The notes beneath the pieces were generated by a model. The model was not told where the DNA came from. It did not search any database and saw only the letters and a program-made list of their open reading frames with translations. From IMG/VR virus record IMGVR_UViG_3300025141_000432, positions 1 to 32,548 of that record: 32,548 nt of DNA; one strand, written 5' to 3'. This DNA is from a virus. Shown here in pieces: positions 20,992-29,652 of the stretch. Both the position numbers and the translations under genes were made by a program. Numbering within the stretch: the first letter of the stretch is position 1; every line of letters begins with the position of its first letter.

Positions 20992-21372
20992 CTACTTCCA
21001 AATTTCTTCTTTATACTTGCTAGCGACTGCATCCATTATCTCGTTCCAGTCACCATGGCTTATATCTTTCTGAAATCGTTTAGGCCAAACACTCACAAAT
21101 CTATTAATGGAGGTTTGTTTCCAACTCTCGATCATCTGCTCATCCATAAGCCTCAAGAGTTTAATCTCTTCCTCCCCAACACTACTTGTTTGTTGTAACA
21201 CTTTATACTTCAACTTTTTAACTGATAACATGTCTTCAATAGTCGCTGATAAGAACACTATTCCAAGAAGATACACCTCCTGCACATATGGTGATAGGCT
21301 GTTATATCCAGATATGGCCGAAAAGATGCGGTAGACCATAACACCGAGAATACACCACATTAATTCATACAT
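20992..21372 (-). CDS. Small membrane protein with cytosolic tail
   Basis: 126 residues. The first about 50 are hydrophobic, with two probable membrane segments (L-M-W-C-I-L-G-V-M-V-Y and Y-L-L-G-I-V-F-L-S-A-T). The rest is a charged helical tail. The start lies just past the terminator of the acidic-protein gene, so it begins a new unit or is reached by readthrough. Function unknown. Confidence 0.6.
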   Translation of the reverse strand: MYELMWCILGVMVYRIFSAISGYNSLSPYVQEVYLLGIVFLSATIEDMLSVKKLKYKVLQQTSSVGEEEIKLLRLMDEQMIESWKQTSINRFVSVWPKRFQKDISHGDWNEIMDAVASKYKEEIWK

Positions 21373-21384
21373 TCATTACCTCAC

Positions 21385-21417
21385 AAAAAAAGCCACGCAG
21401 TTTGAAGCTGCGTGGCT
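21385..21417 (-). terminator. Strong rho-independent terminator after the acidic protein gene
   Basis: A perfect 10-bp stem AGCCACGCAG / CTGCGTGGCT (arms 21391-21400 and 21408-21417) with a 7-nt loop, followed on the - strand by a run of seven T (21385-21390 and adjoining). It closes the acidic-protein unit. Confidence 0.9.
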
Positions 21418-21450
21418 TAATGATAATTCATCTTACAAGAAATGTTCAAT

Positions 21451-22104
21451 CTATTTTTTTTGACTTTTCAAAATTCGCGAAGCAACTCGACGCTGGACCT
21501 CATCGCTAAAAGCATTAAGTTTTGATTCCTTGATCACATCAGCGCGTGATTGATCGTAAACTTTTTTAGCGATGCTTTGCATTCGAGCTTTATAGAGATC
21601 TACTGCGCGTTCGTCAACAGCAGAAGGTGCTTGCTGCGACTTTTTCTCTTGCAACAGTGCTTGTCGGACGCGCTGGCGGATATAATTTTCCATCATCGCT
21701 TCTTCGGGCATTTCTCCCATACCCCCCAAGTCTTCCAAACCCTCCAAGTCTTCCATGTCTTCTTCTTCGTCTGCGTCCGTCACATCAACATCAACTCCAT
21801 CGATGTGCTTTTCCATTTCAGCAGCGATTCCTTGTGCAAGAGCCATGGGATCAACTTCCACAGTGACCGCCTCTGTTGCCTCTTCGCCACCAAGATCCTC
21901 CATGTCTTCTGCAGGCTCTTCGGCAGGCATGTCAGCCATAACCGCATCATCACCCATTTCAAAATCTTCTTCGTCTTCGTCTTCTAACATCCCTTCTTGT
22001 TCATTAAGCTTTTGAGTAAAACCCTGACCAATAGTTCCAATATTAGCCAATGTCATAAAACGACGAATGGTATTCTCATTTAGCAAATTCTTCTCTTCTT
22101 TCAT
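21451..22104 (-). CDS. Highly acidic scaffold-like protein, predicted
   Basis: 217 residues with a strong Shine-Dalgarno (aggagaggaaatt). It starts M-K-E-E-K-N-L-L-N-E-N-T-I-R-R-F-M-T-L-A-N-I, a motif I recall at the N-terminus of a marine-phage protein family. The centre is very acidic and Met-rich (E-D-E-D-E-E-D-F-E-M-G-D-D, then M-E-D-L-E-G-L-E-D-L-G-G-M), and the C-terminus is a basic helical segment. An acidic centre with a basic tail suits a scaffold or head-assembly protein. A strong terminator right after suggests an abundant product. Unproven. Confidence 0.5.
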   Translation of the reverse strand: MKEEKNLLNENTIRRFMTLANIGTIGQGFTQKLNEQEGMLEDEDEEDFEMGDDAVMADMPAEEPAEDMEDLGGEEATEAVTVEVDPMALAQGIAAEMEKHIDGVDVDVTDADEEEDMEDLEGLEDLGGMGEMPEEAMMENYIRQRVRQALLQEKKSQQAPSAVDERAVDLYKARMQSIAKKVYDQSRADVIKESKLNAFSDEVQRRVASRILKSQKK

Positions 22105-22184
22105 AATTTCCTCTCCTGTAAAATGAATTACTATGAATTAACTACAAGTAAATAGTAGCTTATACGCGAAAGTACCATATTAAA

Positions 22185-22430
22185 TTATATGTCAACGTTC
22201 CTGTTTTTTATAGTTTTTATAAGCTTCCCTACCGCCTGATCCTGAATCTGCTTCACCCTAACAAAACTTATACCCATTCTATCTGAAATTTCCCTCAAAG
22301 TTAGTGATCCATGTTTTTCCACAGTTATCAAAGCACAATTTAAATCCTCTTCATAATCCAGCCATTGCCTACAGTCCCCATCATCACACGATTTTTCTTC
22401 ATCTATACATTTTAACATACACTTTCTCAT
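22185..22430 (-). CDS. Mini sigma-factor-like protein (sigma70 region 4 only)
   Basis: 81 residues. The N-terminus has Cys pairs (K-C-M-L-K-C, later S-C-D-D-G-D-C) that may bind a metal. Residues about 32-72 read A-L-I-T-V-E-K-H-G-S-L-T-L-R-E-I-S-D-R-M-G-I-S-F-V-R-V-K-Q-I-Q, the helix-turn-helix of sigma70 region 4 that binds the -35 box. There is no region 2, so it may cooperate with another protein or regulate transcription. Overlaps the upstream gene's stop by 4 nt. Confidence 0.75.
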   Translation of the reverse strand: MRKCMLKCIDEEKSCDDGDCRQWLDYEEDLNCALITVEKHGSLTLREISDRMGISFVRVKQIQDQAVGKLIKTIKNRNVDI

Positions 22431-22780
22431 ATATCTGTTAGTTCCTCCTCCAATATATCGAATATGTTTTCTACCTCTTCTTCCGATAAAGCGAATTTGT
22501 CTTTGTTTTCCAAACCTTTGTTAAAAAGTTTTTTTGAATCTGCCAATCTCTTCTTACCATGTTTGCTAAACTCTTTCGCCAACTTGTCTATAAACGGCCT
22601 GAAAAGCTCGTCTTTTTCCAAATATCCGGTAACTACGCCCTTGAAAAAATCTGTTTGGGTCAAACCATCATAGTGCAAACGTATTTTCAAATCCGCATGT
22701 CTCTTTTCAGTATCTAAAAATATAACCCTTTTTGTCTCGTCCACGTTATTTTCTCTGTAATATGTGTGTGTTACTCTCAC
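22427..22780 (-). CDS. Hypothetical protein coupled to the sigma-like gene
   Basis: 117 residues from GTG 22780, overlapping the IMPDH-like stop by 35 nt; the start is uncertain and has no clear Shine-Dalgarno. The sequence has an R-L-H-Y-D-G-L-T-Q-T-D-F-F-K-G-V-V-T-G-Y region and a charged helical C-terminus (E-E-E-V-E-N-I-F-D-I-L-E-E-E-L). The ATGA overlap with the sigma-like gene suggests a shared role, perhaps in transcription. Function unknown. Confidence 0.55.
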   Translation of the reverse strand: MRVTHTYYRENNVDETKRVIFLDTEKRHADLKIRLHYDGLTQTDFFKGVVTGYLEKDELFRPFIDKLAKEFSKHGKKRLADSKKLFNKGLENKDKFALSEEEVENIFDILEEELTDI

Positions 22781-23753
22781 TTTGGCCAGCCGAAGTTTGC
22801 TTGATGAAACCACGATTAAACCAAAGCTCTTGTATATTTCTAGACCCACTATAAGAAAATCCGCTTTGAATATTTCCAACCATATCAAGCAATATTTGCT
22901 TAACAGACCCCTTGTAAGGTATGGTTGTAGATATGCCCTCTGGTGCTGACGTCTTCCCTCGCCAATCTTTTTGTGCATTAGAAGACGCCATCCCGCGATA
23001 AACTTTATATTTCTTTTTATTGTTAGTAAAAACTTCCCCAGGTGACTCATCAGTACCAGCTAATATTGAACCAACCATAACAAAGTCTGCACCTGCTGCT
23101 AAAGCCTTAACGATGTCTCCATTGGTGCGGATACCACCATCAGCAATCAATTTTGCATCCCTGTCGGATTTGGCGCAATCTAATATTGATTGAAATGTCG
23201 GCACGCCATGGCCAGTTTGAATTCTCGTGGAACAGATGGAACCACCTCCAATGCCCACTCTGATACTATCAGCACCCCAATCTGCCAAATCGTTAAACCC
23301 CTCAAGCGTTGCAACGTTTCCGGCCATGATGTGGATATCAGGGTCTAACGTTTCCCTCAAAGCTTTTAAAGCGCTCTTCATGAGTATGTGGTGCCCATGG
23401 GCCACGTCAATACAAATGACATTGACACCCGCCTTTACAAGAGCATCGGCTCTTTCCAAAAAATCTCCCGATGCGCCAACAGCAGCACCCACATTTTGTA
23501 TACAGACAGAAGACGCCAGGGACACCTGCTCGTCAATTGTATTGTATCTGTGGATAATCCCAAGCCCACCGTTTAAGCTCATTTCAAGCGCCATTGCAGT
23601 CTCAGTAACAGTGTCCATAGGACTCGAAACAACTGGAAGCGCTAACCTCACTCGCTCAGAAAGATCGTTGCCAATATCAATTACCCCCCGCCTTTCAACA
23701 TCCGAACGTTTGGGCACCAACAACACATCATCAAAACTCAATGCTTCTCTCAT
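22746..23753 (-). CDS. IMP dehydrogenase/GMP reductase family enzyme without CBS domains
   Basis: 335 residues. It has the TIM-barrel pattern: [17 protein letters not shown], and the catalytic loop [12 protein letters not shown] with the active-site Cys. The C-terminal flap has Y-R-G-M-A-S-S-N and ends [11 protein letters not shown], closer to IMPDH (T-S-A-G-x-x-E-S) than GMPR. There are no CBS domains, as in some short IMPDHs and in GMPR. It would raise guanine nucleotide supply. The loop reads G-G-G-S, not G-P-G-S. It overlaps the Zn-ribbon gene by 4 nt. Confidence 0.8.
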   Translation of the reverse strand: MREALSFDDVLLVPKRSDVERRGVIDIGNDLSERVRLALPVVSSPMDTVTETAMALEMSLNGGLGIIHRYNTIDEQVSLASSVCIQNVGAAVGASGDFLERADALVKAGVNVICIDVAHGHHILMKSALKALRETLDPDIHIMAGNVATLEGFNDLADWGADSIRVGIGGGSICSTRIQTGHGVPTFQSILDCAKSDRDAKLIADGGIRTNGDIVKALAAGADFVMVGSILAGTDESPGEVFTNNKKKYKVYRGMASSNAQKDWRGKTSAPEGISTTIPYKGSVKQILLDMVGNIQSGFSYSGSRNIQELWFNRGFIKQTSAGQSESNTHILQRK

Positions 23754-24067
23754 TTTTCCCTCTTTTTTTCCAAGTTATACCTCCAAGTGCCATAGCCCGG
23801 GCTTGCGCTGTCGCCGGCGAGCGGCTCTTGTTGTTTAGCTACATACTCCGTTAATGATCTAGCGTTATCCCAACATTTAGGGCAATACAATCTGACTACC
23901 GCTGGTTCTTCTTTTACTATGACCCTCCATTCCTTGGCCATTTTTTTGCTCTTTTTGTCAAAATCCAAACTACAAACCATGCACTTGCTAGGCAGCTTTC
24001 CAAACATATCAACTTTTTTTGAAAGCTCTTCTTCCGCCTTTTTTTGTTCGCTCTCTTCTTTACTCAT
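23750..24067 (-). CDS. Zinc-ribbon-like small protein
   Basis: 105 residues, ATG overlapping the dUTPase stop (TAATG) with gggaggtgg upstream. Two Cys pairs, C-M-V-C (about 31-34) and C-P-K-C (about 64-67), would bind zinc. The N-terminus is charged ([15 protein letters not shown]). A nucleic-acid-binding role is likely but not shown. It lies between dUTPase and IMPDH-like genes. Confidence 0.65.
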   Translation of the reverse strand: MSKEESEQKKAEEELSKKVDMFGKLPSKCMVCSLDFDKKSKKMAKEWRVIVKEEPAVVRLYCPKCWDNARSLTEYVAKQQEPLAGDSASPGYGTWRYNLEKKREK

Positions 24068-24540
24068 TACCACCTCCCTGTTGAGCCAAAACCGCCAGAT
24101 CCACGCTCACTGTCGCCATTCAGCATATGGGCATCAAAGACTTCAGCAATTGCACAATGAACCACCGGAATTAAAACTGCCTGTGCGATTTTCTCCCCAG
24201 GCTTAACCACCTGTGTTTCAGTACCCAAGTTATGCAAGTTAATGTAAACCTCCCCGTCATATCCCGGGTCAATAACACACGCACCAACTAAAAGCTGTCG
24301 CTTCGATGCGACACCGGACTTGTTCTTAATTTCCAACATATACCCCTCTGGCACCTCTACCCTCAGACCCGTTGGAAGTACTCTAGATTCACGAGGTGGA
24401 ATCCAAAAGTCGTCTGAATCACACAACTCATCGCCCTTCTCATCGCTTGGGCAATAAAATACGTCCATACCAGCATCCGTTGGATGTGCCCTGTGAGGTA
24501 ACTTAGTCCCCTGTCTCATTCTAAAGAATTTAATATGCAT
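24067..24540 (-). CDS. dut: dUTP pyrophosphatase (dUTPase)
   Basis: 157 residues with all five motifs: A-H-P-T-D-A-G-M-D (1), K-N-K-S-G-V-A-S-K-R (2), I-D-P-G-Y-D-G-E-V-Y-I (3), K-I-A-Q-A-V-L-I-P (4) and R-G-S-G-G-F-G-S-T-G (5). It converts dUTP to dUMP and pyrophosphate, keeping uracil out of DNA and feeding dTMP synthesis. It follows the polymerase by 11 nt with a good Shine-Dalgarno (aaaggag). Confidence 0.93.
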   Translation of the reverse strand: MHIKFFRMRQGTKLPHRAHPTDAGMDVFYCPSDEKGDELCDSDDFWIPPRESRVLPTGLRVEVPEGYMLEIKNKSGVASKRQLLVGACVIDPGYDGEVYINLHNLGTETQVVKPGEKIAQAVLIPVVHCAIAEVFDAHMLNGDSERGSGGFGSTGRW

Positions 24541-24551
24541 TTTTACTCCTT

Positions 24552-27500
24552 TTATCCCAATAATCTAAATGTATATCTAATCGAACGTGTACTGAAGCCC
24601 CACTGCTCATCATGCTGAAGCTTCGCAAGATAAGGTCTATTAATATGAATTATATCTTTTTCTGGCTTTACACCCCAACATTTGATAGATGTCAAAGCGC
24701 TGTTAGAATCAGTCACCTCCATCAAATAATAATTCTTACCATTTTTTGTTTTTTTCACAATAACATTTCTTGGAATGAACCACACCAATTCAAGATCTGG
24801 ATCGTACTCCGAAATTGGAGGCACAAACTTTTCTTCTAGGTTCTTCCGTATGTCGTCAGTCAAGACCAAACTAATGGGGAATATTCCAGTTAAATCCGTA
24901 AGATGTTCTATCGTCTCTTCTGCGTTGAACTCTCCTTCAGGGGCATATGCCTCGATATTGTCCAGCAAATTCTTTTCTTTTCTTGGCCGATCAACAGCAA
25001 TTGCAGACCAAAAATGTTTACTACCAGTAAATCTGTCGTCCATCAAACAACTTAAAGCACCACTTCTACACAAAACATCCAACACTCTCTTGTTGAGCTT
25101 GCTATATATGATGTTCTCATTAAACAGAAAATCCTCTATCTTGTTGAATGGACGGTTGTCAATTATCTGTTGCATGGCAGCCTCACCCATACCCTTAATC
25201 GAAGTCAGAGGTTGGATCAACGTATTGCCGTCATCGGAGATCTCCCAGACTCTTCCAGACTGGTTTATGTTCAAAGGCTGTATCATAAAACCCTGGCCCT
25301 TTGCAATTCCAATGGCCTTTTCTTTCCTACCCTCTGGCTCTTTGTCTAGAAAAGCTGCTGTCCACTCAGCAGGATAGTAGTTAAGAAGCCAAGCGCATTG
25401 ATAGCTAAGAACACTATAGCTAACGGCATGCGACTTATTGAATCCATAGCCAGAAAAATATTCAAAAGTTGACCACATTTCCTCGGCTTCCCCCCTGCTG
25501 AGACCTTTTGTTTTTGACCCTTCAACGAACCTTCTCTTGATATCTTCCTTCTTATCATTTTTCTCTCCTGCTCCCTTTTTCACTAAAAGTTTTCTCAGAG
25601 CGTTACCTTCATCAAGCGTAATGTTTGTACCAAGCTTATGAGCTAACATAGCAATCTGTTCTTGAAAAATTAGAAAACCATATGTTTCCTCGGTAACACT
25701 CCTAACTAGCTTATTAAGATATTCAACACCATCAGGATCATTTTTTGCTTTTACATACATCTTATCGACACCAGCACTCAATGGCCCAGGACGATAAATA
25801 CTAGTAATGGCAGCAAGATCAATAATACTTCTAGGCTTTGCTTTCTGACAAAAGCTTTGCGCACCTTTTTCTGTAAATTGGAAGACACCCGTCCACTTAC
25901 CTTTGTGAAATATATTTTCATAAACTTCTTTATTGTTAAAATCGATGGAATCAGGATGCAAATTATTATTATAATAATCCTGCACATCTTCAAACGTTGG
26001 GTTTGGGTTATTGTGGTGCCTCTTCAAAACATGGCGCACACATGTTTCAATCATGCGAAGACTAGCTAGTCCCAGAACATCAAACTTAATAAAACCCATT
26101 GGCTCCAAATGCCTGACATTTTGTCCCTCCGACCATGGCGTCTGTGTCACGCCGCCACTAGTAATGAGAGGCATGTACTTGTTCAGATCCTCGCCAACAA
26201 CAACGCCGCCGGCATGCCGACTAGTAGAACGTACTTGACCGTAAAGAACATTAACGTGATCTTTGATGTTCGGATATTTTTCCAGAAATTTCTTGAGGGT
26301 GTCGGAATATTCCATAACCTCCTCAAAAGTTGGCACATAGACACCAGCCTTAATACCGTGAGCCTTCTTTGCCAAAGGTGTAGCCTCCTTCATCATTCTA
26401 GAAGTCACAGCGTTAACCTCAGAAAAAGGAACATCATAGAATTTTGAAATATCTTTAACAAGAGATCTCAATTGCAAAGTATTATAGTTAGATATGGGTA
26501 CAACTGTAGTTTTACCCCACTTATCAATTAAAGCTTCTTTGAGTTGCATGGGATCCGAAACATCATAATCAATATCTGGATAATCTTTCGCATCTTTTCT
26601 AAGAAACCTAGAGAACAAAAGCTTATACTTGATGGGGTCTACTTGTGTAATTCCCAAAACATAAGCGGCCAAAGAACCAGCAGCACTACCTCGGCCTGGA
26701 CCTGTCAGCTGACCCCCCATAGCCTCATCGGATATAGCCTTCATTGTCAAAAAATACTTACTAAATCCCCTCTCCGCGATGACATCAACCTCATGTCGCA
26801 ACCTGTCAACATATTCCTTATCCAAGAGGTTTTTATCTTTAAGGCCCTGTATGGTTAACTTAGTCAACGCAGCGTCTGCCGTAAATCCACTCGGTACCAC
26901 AAACTCTGGTAATCTAACCGTGTTATCTGGCATAAACTTTTCAATACGATTGTGTGCAATGTCGTGAGTTCTCTCAATTGAACTCGCGATAAGCTTATCA
27001 TCATATGAAACTCCCACCTTTTCTGAATAGTACTTGTATGATTGCCACATCTCATCGCCATTCTTTGGATAAAGTTCATATCCGACCTCATCAACATCGA
27101 TGGGCAATTCCATGTTAAGCCAATCCGGTCGACCCTTGCCTAGCCACCCCAGTCTTTTATAAAGTTCTCTATCTTTCCATGCGTCCTTGTTGGGATAGTG
27201 GCTATCGGCAGTAGATATCAGTTCAATACCGAACTCTTTATGCATCTGAATAATATATTGATTCAACTCATGTTGTTCTGGTGACGAATGCCATTGCAAT
27301 TCCCCATACCAACGGTCATCATAAATCTCCAACATCTTTCGAGTGGTTTCTCGCATAGCCTTAAGCACAGTATCTCTGCCTGCATCCCTATTCTCCCAAT
27401 AATCGCCGGCATAAACACCGCCCAAACAAGCGCTGGAAGCAATAACCCCCTCACTGTGTTGACCAAGCAGATCGTAATCCATCCTGGGAAATCTGTAAAA

Positions 27501-27971
27501 GTTCTCTTCAGACTGTGATTTGGAGACCATCGAAAATATGTTATTCAAACCTTTCTGATTTTGAGCCAACAAAATTAAATGGCGGCGCCTGTTTAGCATA
27601 TTTTTAACAGCTTGTTTTGAAGCGCCCTCGTTCTCAAACGACATACCCTTTTGTTTCGCTATTTCCTTTTGCCGTTTTTTATCTTCTTTAGCTTTTTGGT
27701 ATTCCAGCCTCCACTCTTCCACGCTGGGCAGGAAATAAGCCTCCACACCAAAAATGGGTTTAAAATTCTTTCCCTCTTTCTCCATCTTCTTTGTATGCAA
27801 CACCTGATATGCGAAACCGTTCATGTTACCATGATCAGTTAAAGCCAGAGCATCTGATCCGTTTTCAAACGCAAAGTCCATGTGCTCTTGGGGATATCCC
27901 AAACCATCAAACGGGGATCCAGCAACAGAATGTGCATGAAGTCCAACGAAAGGCAAGCTAGATTTTTTCAT
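24552..27971 (-). CDS. dnaE: DNA polymerase III alpha subunit (DnaE type) with intact PHP domain
   Basis: 1139 residues. The PHP domain keeps all expected metal ligands: H12-x-H14, D22, T-D46-H47-G, E77, C182 and D256-x-H258; E. coli DnaE has lost several of these. The palm has P-D466-I-D468-Y-D and F-D631-V-L-G-L, which are the catalytic Asp residues, plus G-P-G-R-G-S-A-A-G. The C-terminus has a possible OB-type region and no long tau-binding tail. It would be the phage replicase, with the PHP probably proofreading since no epsilon subunit is in the window. Strong promoter upstream and Shine-Dalgarno aggagag. Confidence 0.93.
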   Translation of the reverse strand: MKKSSLPFVGLHAHSVAGSPFDGLGYPQEHMDFAFENGSDALALTDHGNMNGFAYQVLHTKKMEKEGKNFKPIFGVEAYFLPSVEEWRLEYQKAKEDKKRQKEIAKQKGMSFENEGASKQAVKNMLNRRRHLILLAQNQKGLNNIFSMVSKSQSEENFYRFPRMDYDLLGQHSEGVIASSACLGGVYAGDYWENRDAGRDTVLKAMRETTRKMLEIYDDRWYGELQWHSSPEQHELNQYIIQMHKEFGIELISTADSHYPNKDAWKDRELYKRLGWLGKGRPDWLNMELPIDVDEVGYELYPKNGDEMWQSYKYYSEKVGVSYDDKLIASSIERTHDIAHNRIEKFMPDNTVRLPEFVVPSGFTADAALTKLTIQGLKDKNLLDKEYVDRLRHEVDVIAERGFSKYFLTMKAISDEAMGGQLTGPGRGSAAGSLAAYVLGITQVDPIKYKLLFSRFLRKDAKDYPDIDYDVSDPMQLKEALIDKWGKTTVVPISNYNTLQLRSLVKDISKFYDVPFSEVNAVTSRMMKEATPLAKKAHGIKAGVYVPTFEEVMEYSDTLKKFLEKYPNIKDHVNVLYGQVRSTSRHAGGVVVGEDLNKYMPLITSGGVTQTPWSEGQNVRHLEPMGFIKFDVLGLASLRMIETCVRHVLKRHHNNPNPTFEDVQDYYNNNLHPDSIDFNNKEVYENIFHKGKWTGVFQFTEKGAQSFCQKAKPRSIIDLAAITSIYRPGPLSAGVDKMYVKAKNDPDGVEYLNKLVRSVTEETYGFLIFQEQIAMLAHKLGTNITLDEGNALRKLLVKKGAGEKNDKKEDIKRRFVEGSKTKGLSRGEAEEMWSTFEYFSGYGFNKSHAVSYSVLSYQCAWLLNYYPAEWTAAFLDKEPEGRKEKAIGIAKGQGFMIQPLNINQSGRVWEISDDGNTLIQPLTSIKGMGEAAMQQIIDNRPFNKIEDFLFNENIIYSKLNKRVLDVLCRSGALSCLMDDRFTGSKHFWSAIAVDRPRKEKNLLDNIEAYAPEGEFNAEETIEHLTDLTGIFPISLVLTDDIRKNLEEKFVPPISEYDPDLELVWFIPRNVIVKKTKNGKNYYLMEVTDSNSALTSIKCWGVKPEKDIIHINRPYLAKLQHDEQWGFSTRSIRYTFRLLG

Positions 27972-27988
27972 GTCTCTCCTTTTTTATA

Positions 27989-28017
27989 ATAATATCAAAT
28001 ACCTTCATCATTGTCAA
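27989..28017 (-). promoter_or_regulatory. Near-consensus sigma70 promoter for dnaE
   Basis: On the - strand TTGACA (28012-28017), a 17-nt spacer and TATTAT (27989-27994). The -35 lies in the last codons of the upstream gene. The expected start leaves a leader of about 10 nt with the Shine-Dalgarno. Confidence 0.55.
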
Positions 28018-28885
28018 CACCTATCTCATTAAACTCGCTATAAGATATGAGGTGTTTGGAAGGTCTCTTCATATCCTTCTCAACCCCCATATAATAACAG
28101 TAATTATCCCAGCTGTCAATGTTATAATAACAATTAAGTTCGATAATTTTGCAATTTTCTGTACTAGCGTTACCGAAAACATCCTCTAAAGTAAAGTTTC
28201 TTGCTGACCACCTCTCCTCTATGGACAATTTCTTAGTTGGACCCCTTCCGTTTGTATAACTTTGACCGGCGACATACATGCCCGTACCATCCCTTATTAC
28301 TTTCTTATATTTTTTGTATTCCAACTCATCGAAAGTAAAACCCAAGTATTCCCCATCTCTCACCGTCTTGCCGTCGTATGACAAGAAAAACCCTCGCGAG
28401 CTTGATATATCCTTTCTATTTGGCCTCAATACTTCTGGCGAATACACAGAATAAGGAAATGCTACATAATATCTTTTCGGCTTAAGCCATTTGCTTATTT
28501 GATTGCTTATGTGGTAGGCCGACAACGCCCCATGCAATATACTATTAGATAGGCAATCCCTTTTCCCCCTGTCTTTTGGGTGTGTGGGTACATAAAATAT
28601 AGGAATTTCCCTGGTTTCATTTTTTGGCACAGTGCTGTATTTCGAGCGATTAAAACAAACAGGATCCTTAGTGTAGTCACCTATCCGGTATCTTATCAAA
28701 GGCTCTACGTCGTCACTGCAAACTATCCATATGGTTTTGCACCCAGCATATGCACATTCAACAACTGCGCGTTCGACTGCCAGATAGTCTGGAGCTATTG
28801 GCATTAACGAACTGTGCCATGGTAAATTAAAATCAGACTTTTGACCATCGATTGGTATGATCCCCGCCAAATGAAAAGCTGTCAT
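27995..28885 (-). CDS. Nucleotidyltransferase-like (GT-A fold?) protein
   Basis: 296 residues. The N-terminal H-L-A-G-I-I-P-I-D-G-Q, N-L-P-W-H-S-S-L-M-P-I, A-V-E-R-A-V-V-E-C-A-Y-A-G-C and I-W-I-V-C-S-D-D-V-E-P-L-I resemble NDP-sugar nucleotidyltransferase patterns, and I recall a marine-phage family with this start. The substrate is unknown. It overlaps the next upstream gene's stop by 4 nt (ATGA). Possible role in DNA or host-surface modification; inference only. Confidence 0.5.
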   Translation of the reverse strand: MTAFHLAGIIPIDGQKSDFNLPWHSSLMPIAPDYLAVERAVVECAYAGCKTIWIVCSDDVEPLIRYRIGDYTKDPVCFNRSKYSTVPKNETREIPIFYVPTHPKDRGKRDCLSNSILHGALSAYHISNQISKWLKPKRYYVAFPYSVYSPEVLRPNRKDISSSRGFFLSYDGKTVRDGEYLGFTFDELEYKKYKKVIRDGTGMYVAGQSYTNGRGPTKKLSIEERWSARNFTLEDVFGNASTENCKIIELNCYYNIDSWDNYCYYMGVEKDMKRPSKHLISYSEFNEIGVDNDEGI

Positions 28886-29652
28886 ATCAAACTCTCTATT
28901 TTTTTATTAACAATGCCCAAAACATCTTTATAAGCAACAGAGCAAAATTTAATACCGTTCTCCTCTTTGTATTTATTTTTTGACTTACCCTTAACTTGCC
29001 TCTTAGAATGCTCAATTTGAAGCGCATAGTGCTTTCCTTGCCCATTGCTATTACCGCGTATACCGTTTTCTCTCATCAAACTCAAAGTCTTTAACCTGAC
29101 GTAAGAGTCCGAGTACTCCACATCTCTCAACTCTTCATCACTCATATATGAAGTGGCAACCAAATCCTTTTTATCCAGATGTACACCATCTAACCTTTCT
29201 GTCGGGTAAAAATTAATCTCTTTCACAAAATCAGTATCTGTCTCTATCCTGTCTACATTGTGTGACATCCCGCTTTTTACGTCAAACCAGTCTAGCACTT
29301 CTTTTTTTGTCTCTCTGCTCTCCAGCAAAGTTAAGCCCTGAATATTGCAATCATCATACACTATTAGTTCTTCATATGCTAGTATTATAGCTTTGTTATT
29401 TTCTGTGCTAACCAACAATCGTCCACCTTCATCGATCCTTACAAGCCGCACCTCATTAAATACGGGCAACCTAGCTTTCAAGGATAAAGAAAACAAAATC
29501 TGATTCCATAATAACATTTCTTGCTTTTCATATACTAAGGGGGGGTTGTGATAACTTTTAATAAAAGCCGTGTCGTTAGCTAACGCATATGCTGCAGCAT
29601 CTAAATCACCACCAAGCACTATCTTATCATAATAGTATACGTGTTTTTTCAC
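28882..29652 (-). CDS. Hypothetical protein, possible Rossmann-like N-terminus
   Basis: 256 residues from GTG 29652, overlapping the previous stop by one base. The N-terminus Y-D-K-I-V-L-G-G-D-L-D-A-A-A-Y-A-L resembles a beta-turn-alpha dinucleotide-binding start, but the G-x-G-x-x-G pattern is incomplete. The C-terminal part is basic. It is paired with the nucleotidyltransferase-like gene. Function unknown. Confidence 0.55.
   Translation of the reverse strand: MKKHVYYYDKIVLGGDLDAAAYALANDTAFIKSYHNPPLVYEKQEMLLWNQILFSLSLKARLPVFNEVRLVRIDEGGRLLVSTENNKAIILAYEELIVYDDCNIQGLTLLESRETKKEVLDWFDVKSGMSHNVDRIETDTDFVKEINFYPTERLDGVHLDKKDLVATSYMSDEELRDVEYSDSYVRLKTLSLMRENGIRGNSNGQGKHYALQIEHSKRQVKGKSKNKYKEENGIKFCSVAYKDVLGIVNKKIESLI

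Noticed and set aside
22105-22184. Promoter for the acidic scaffold-like gene
   Set aside because: TTGACA is present near the upstream gene's end but no -10 box lies at a suitable distance.
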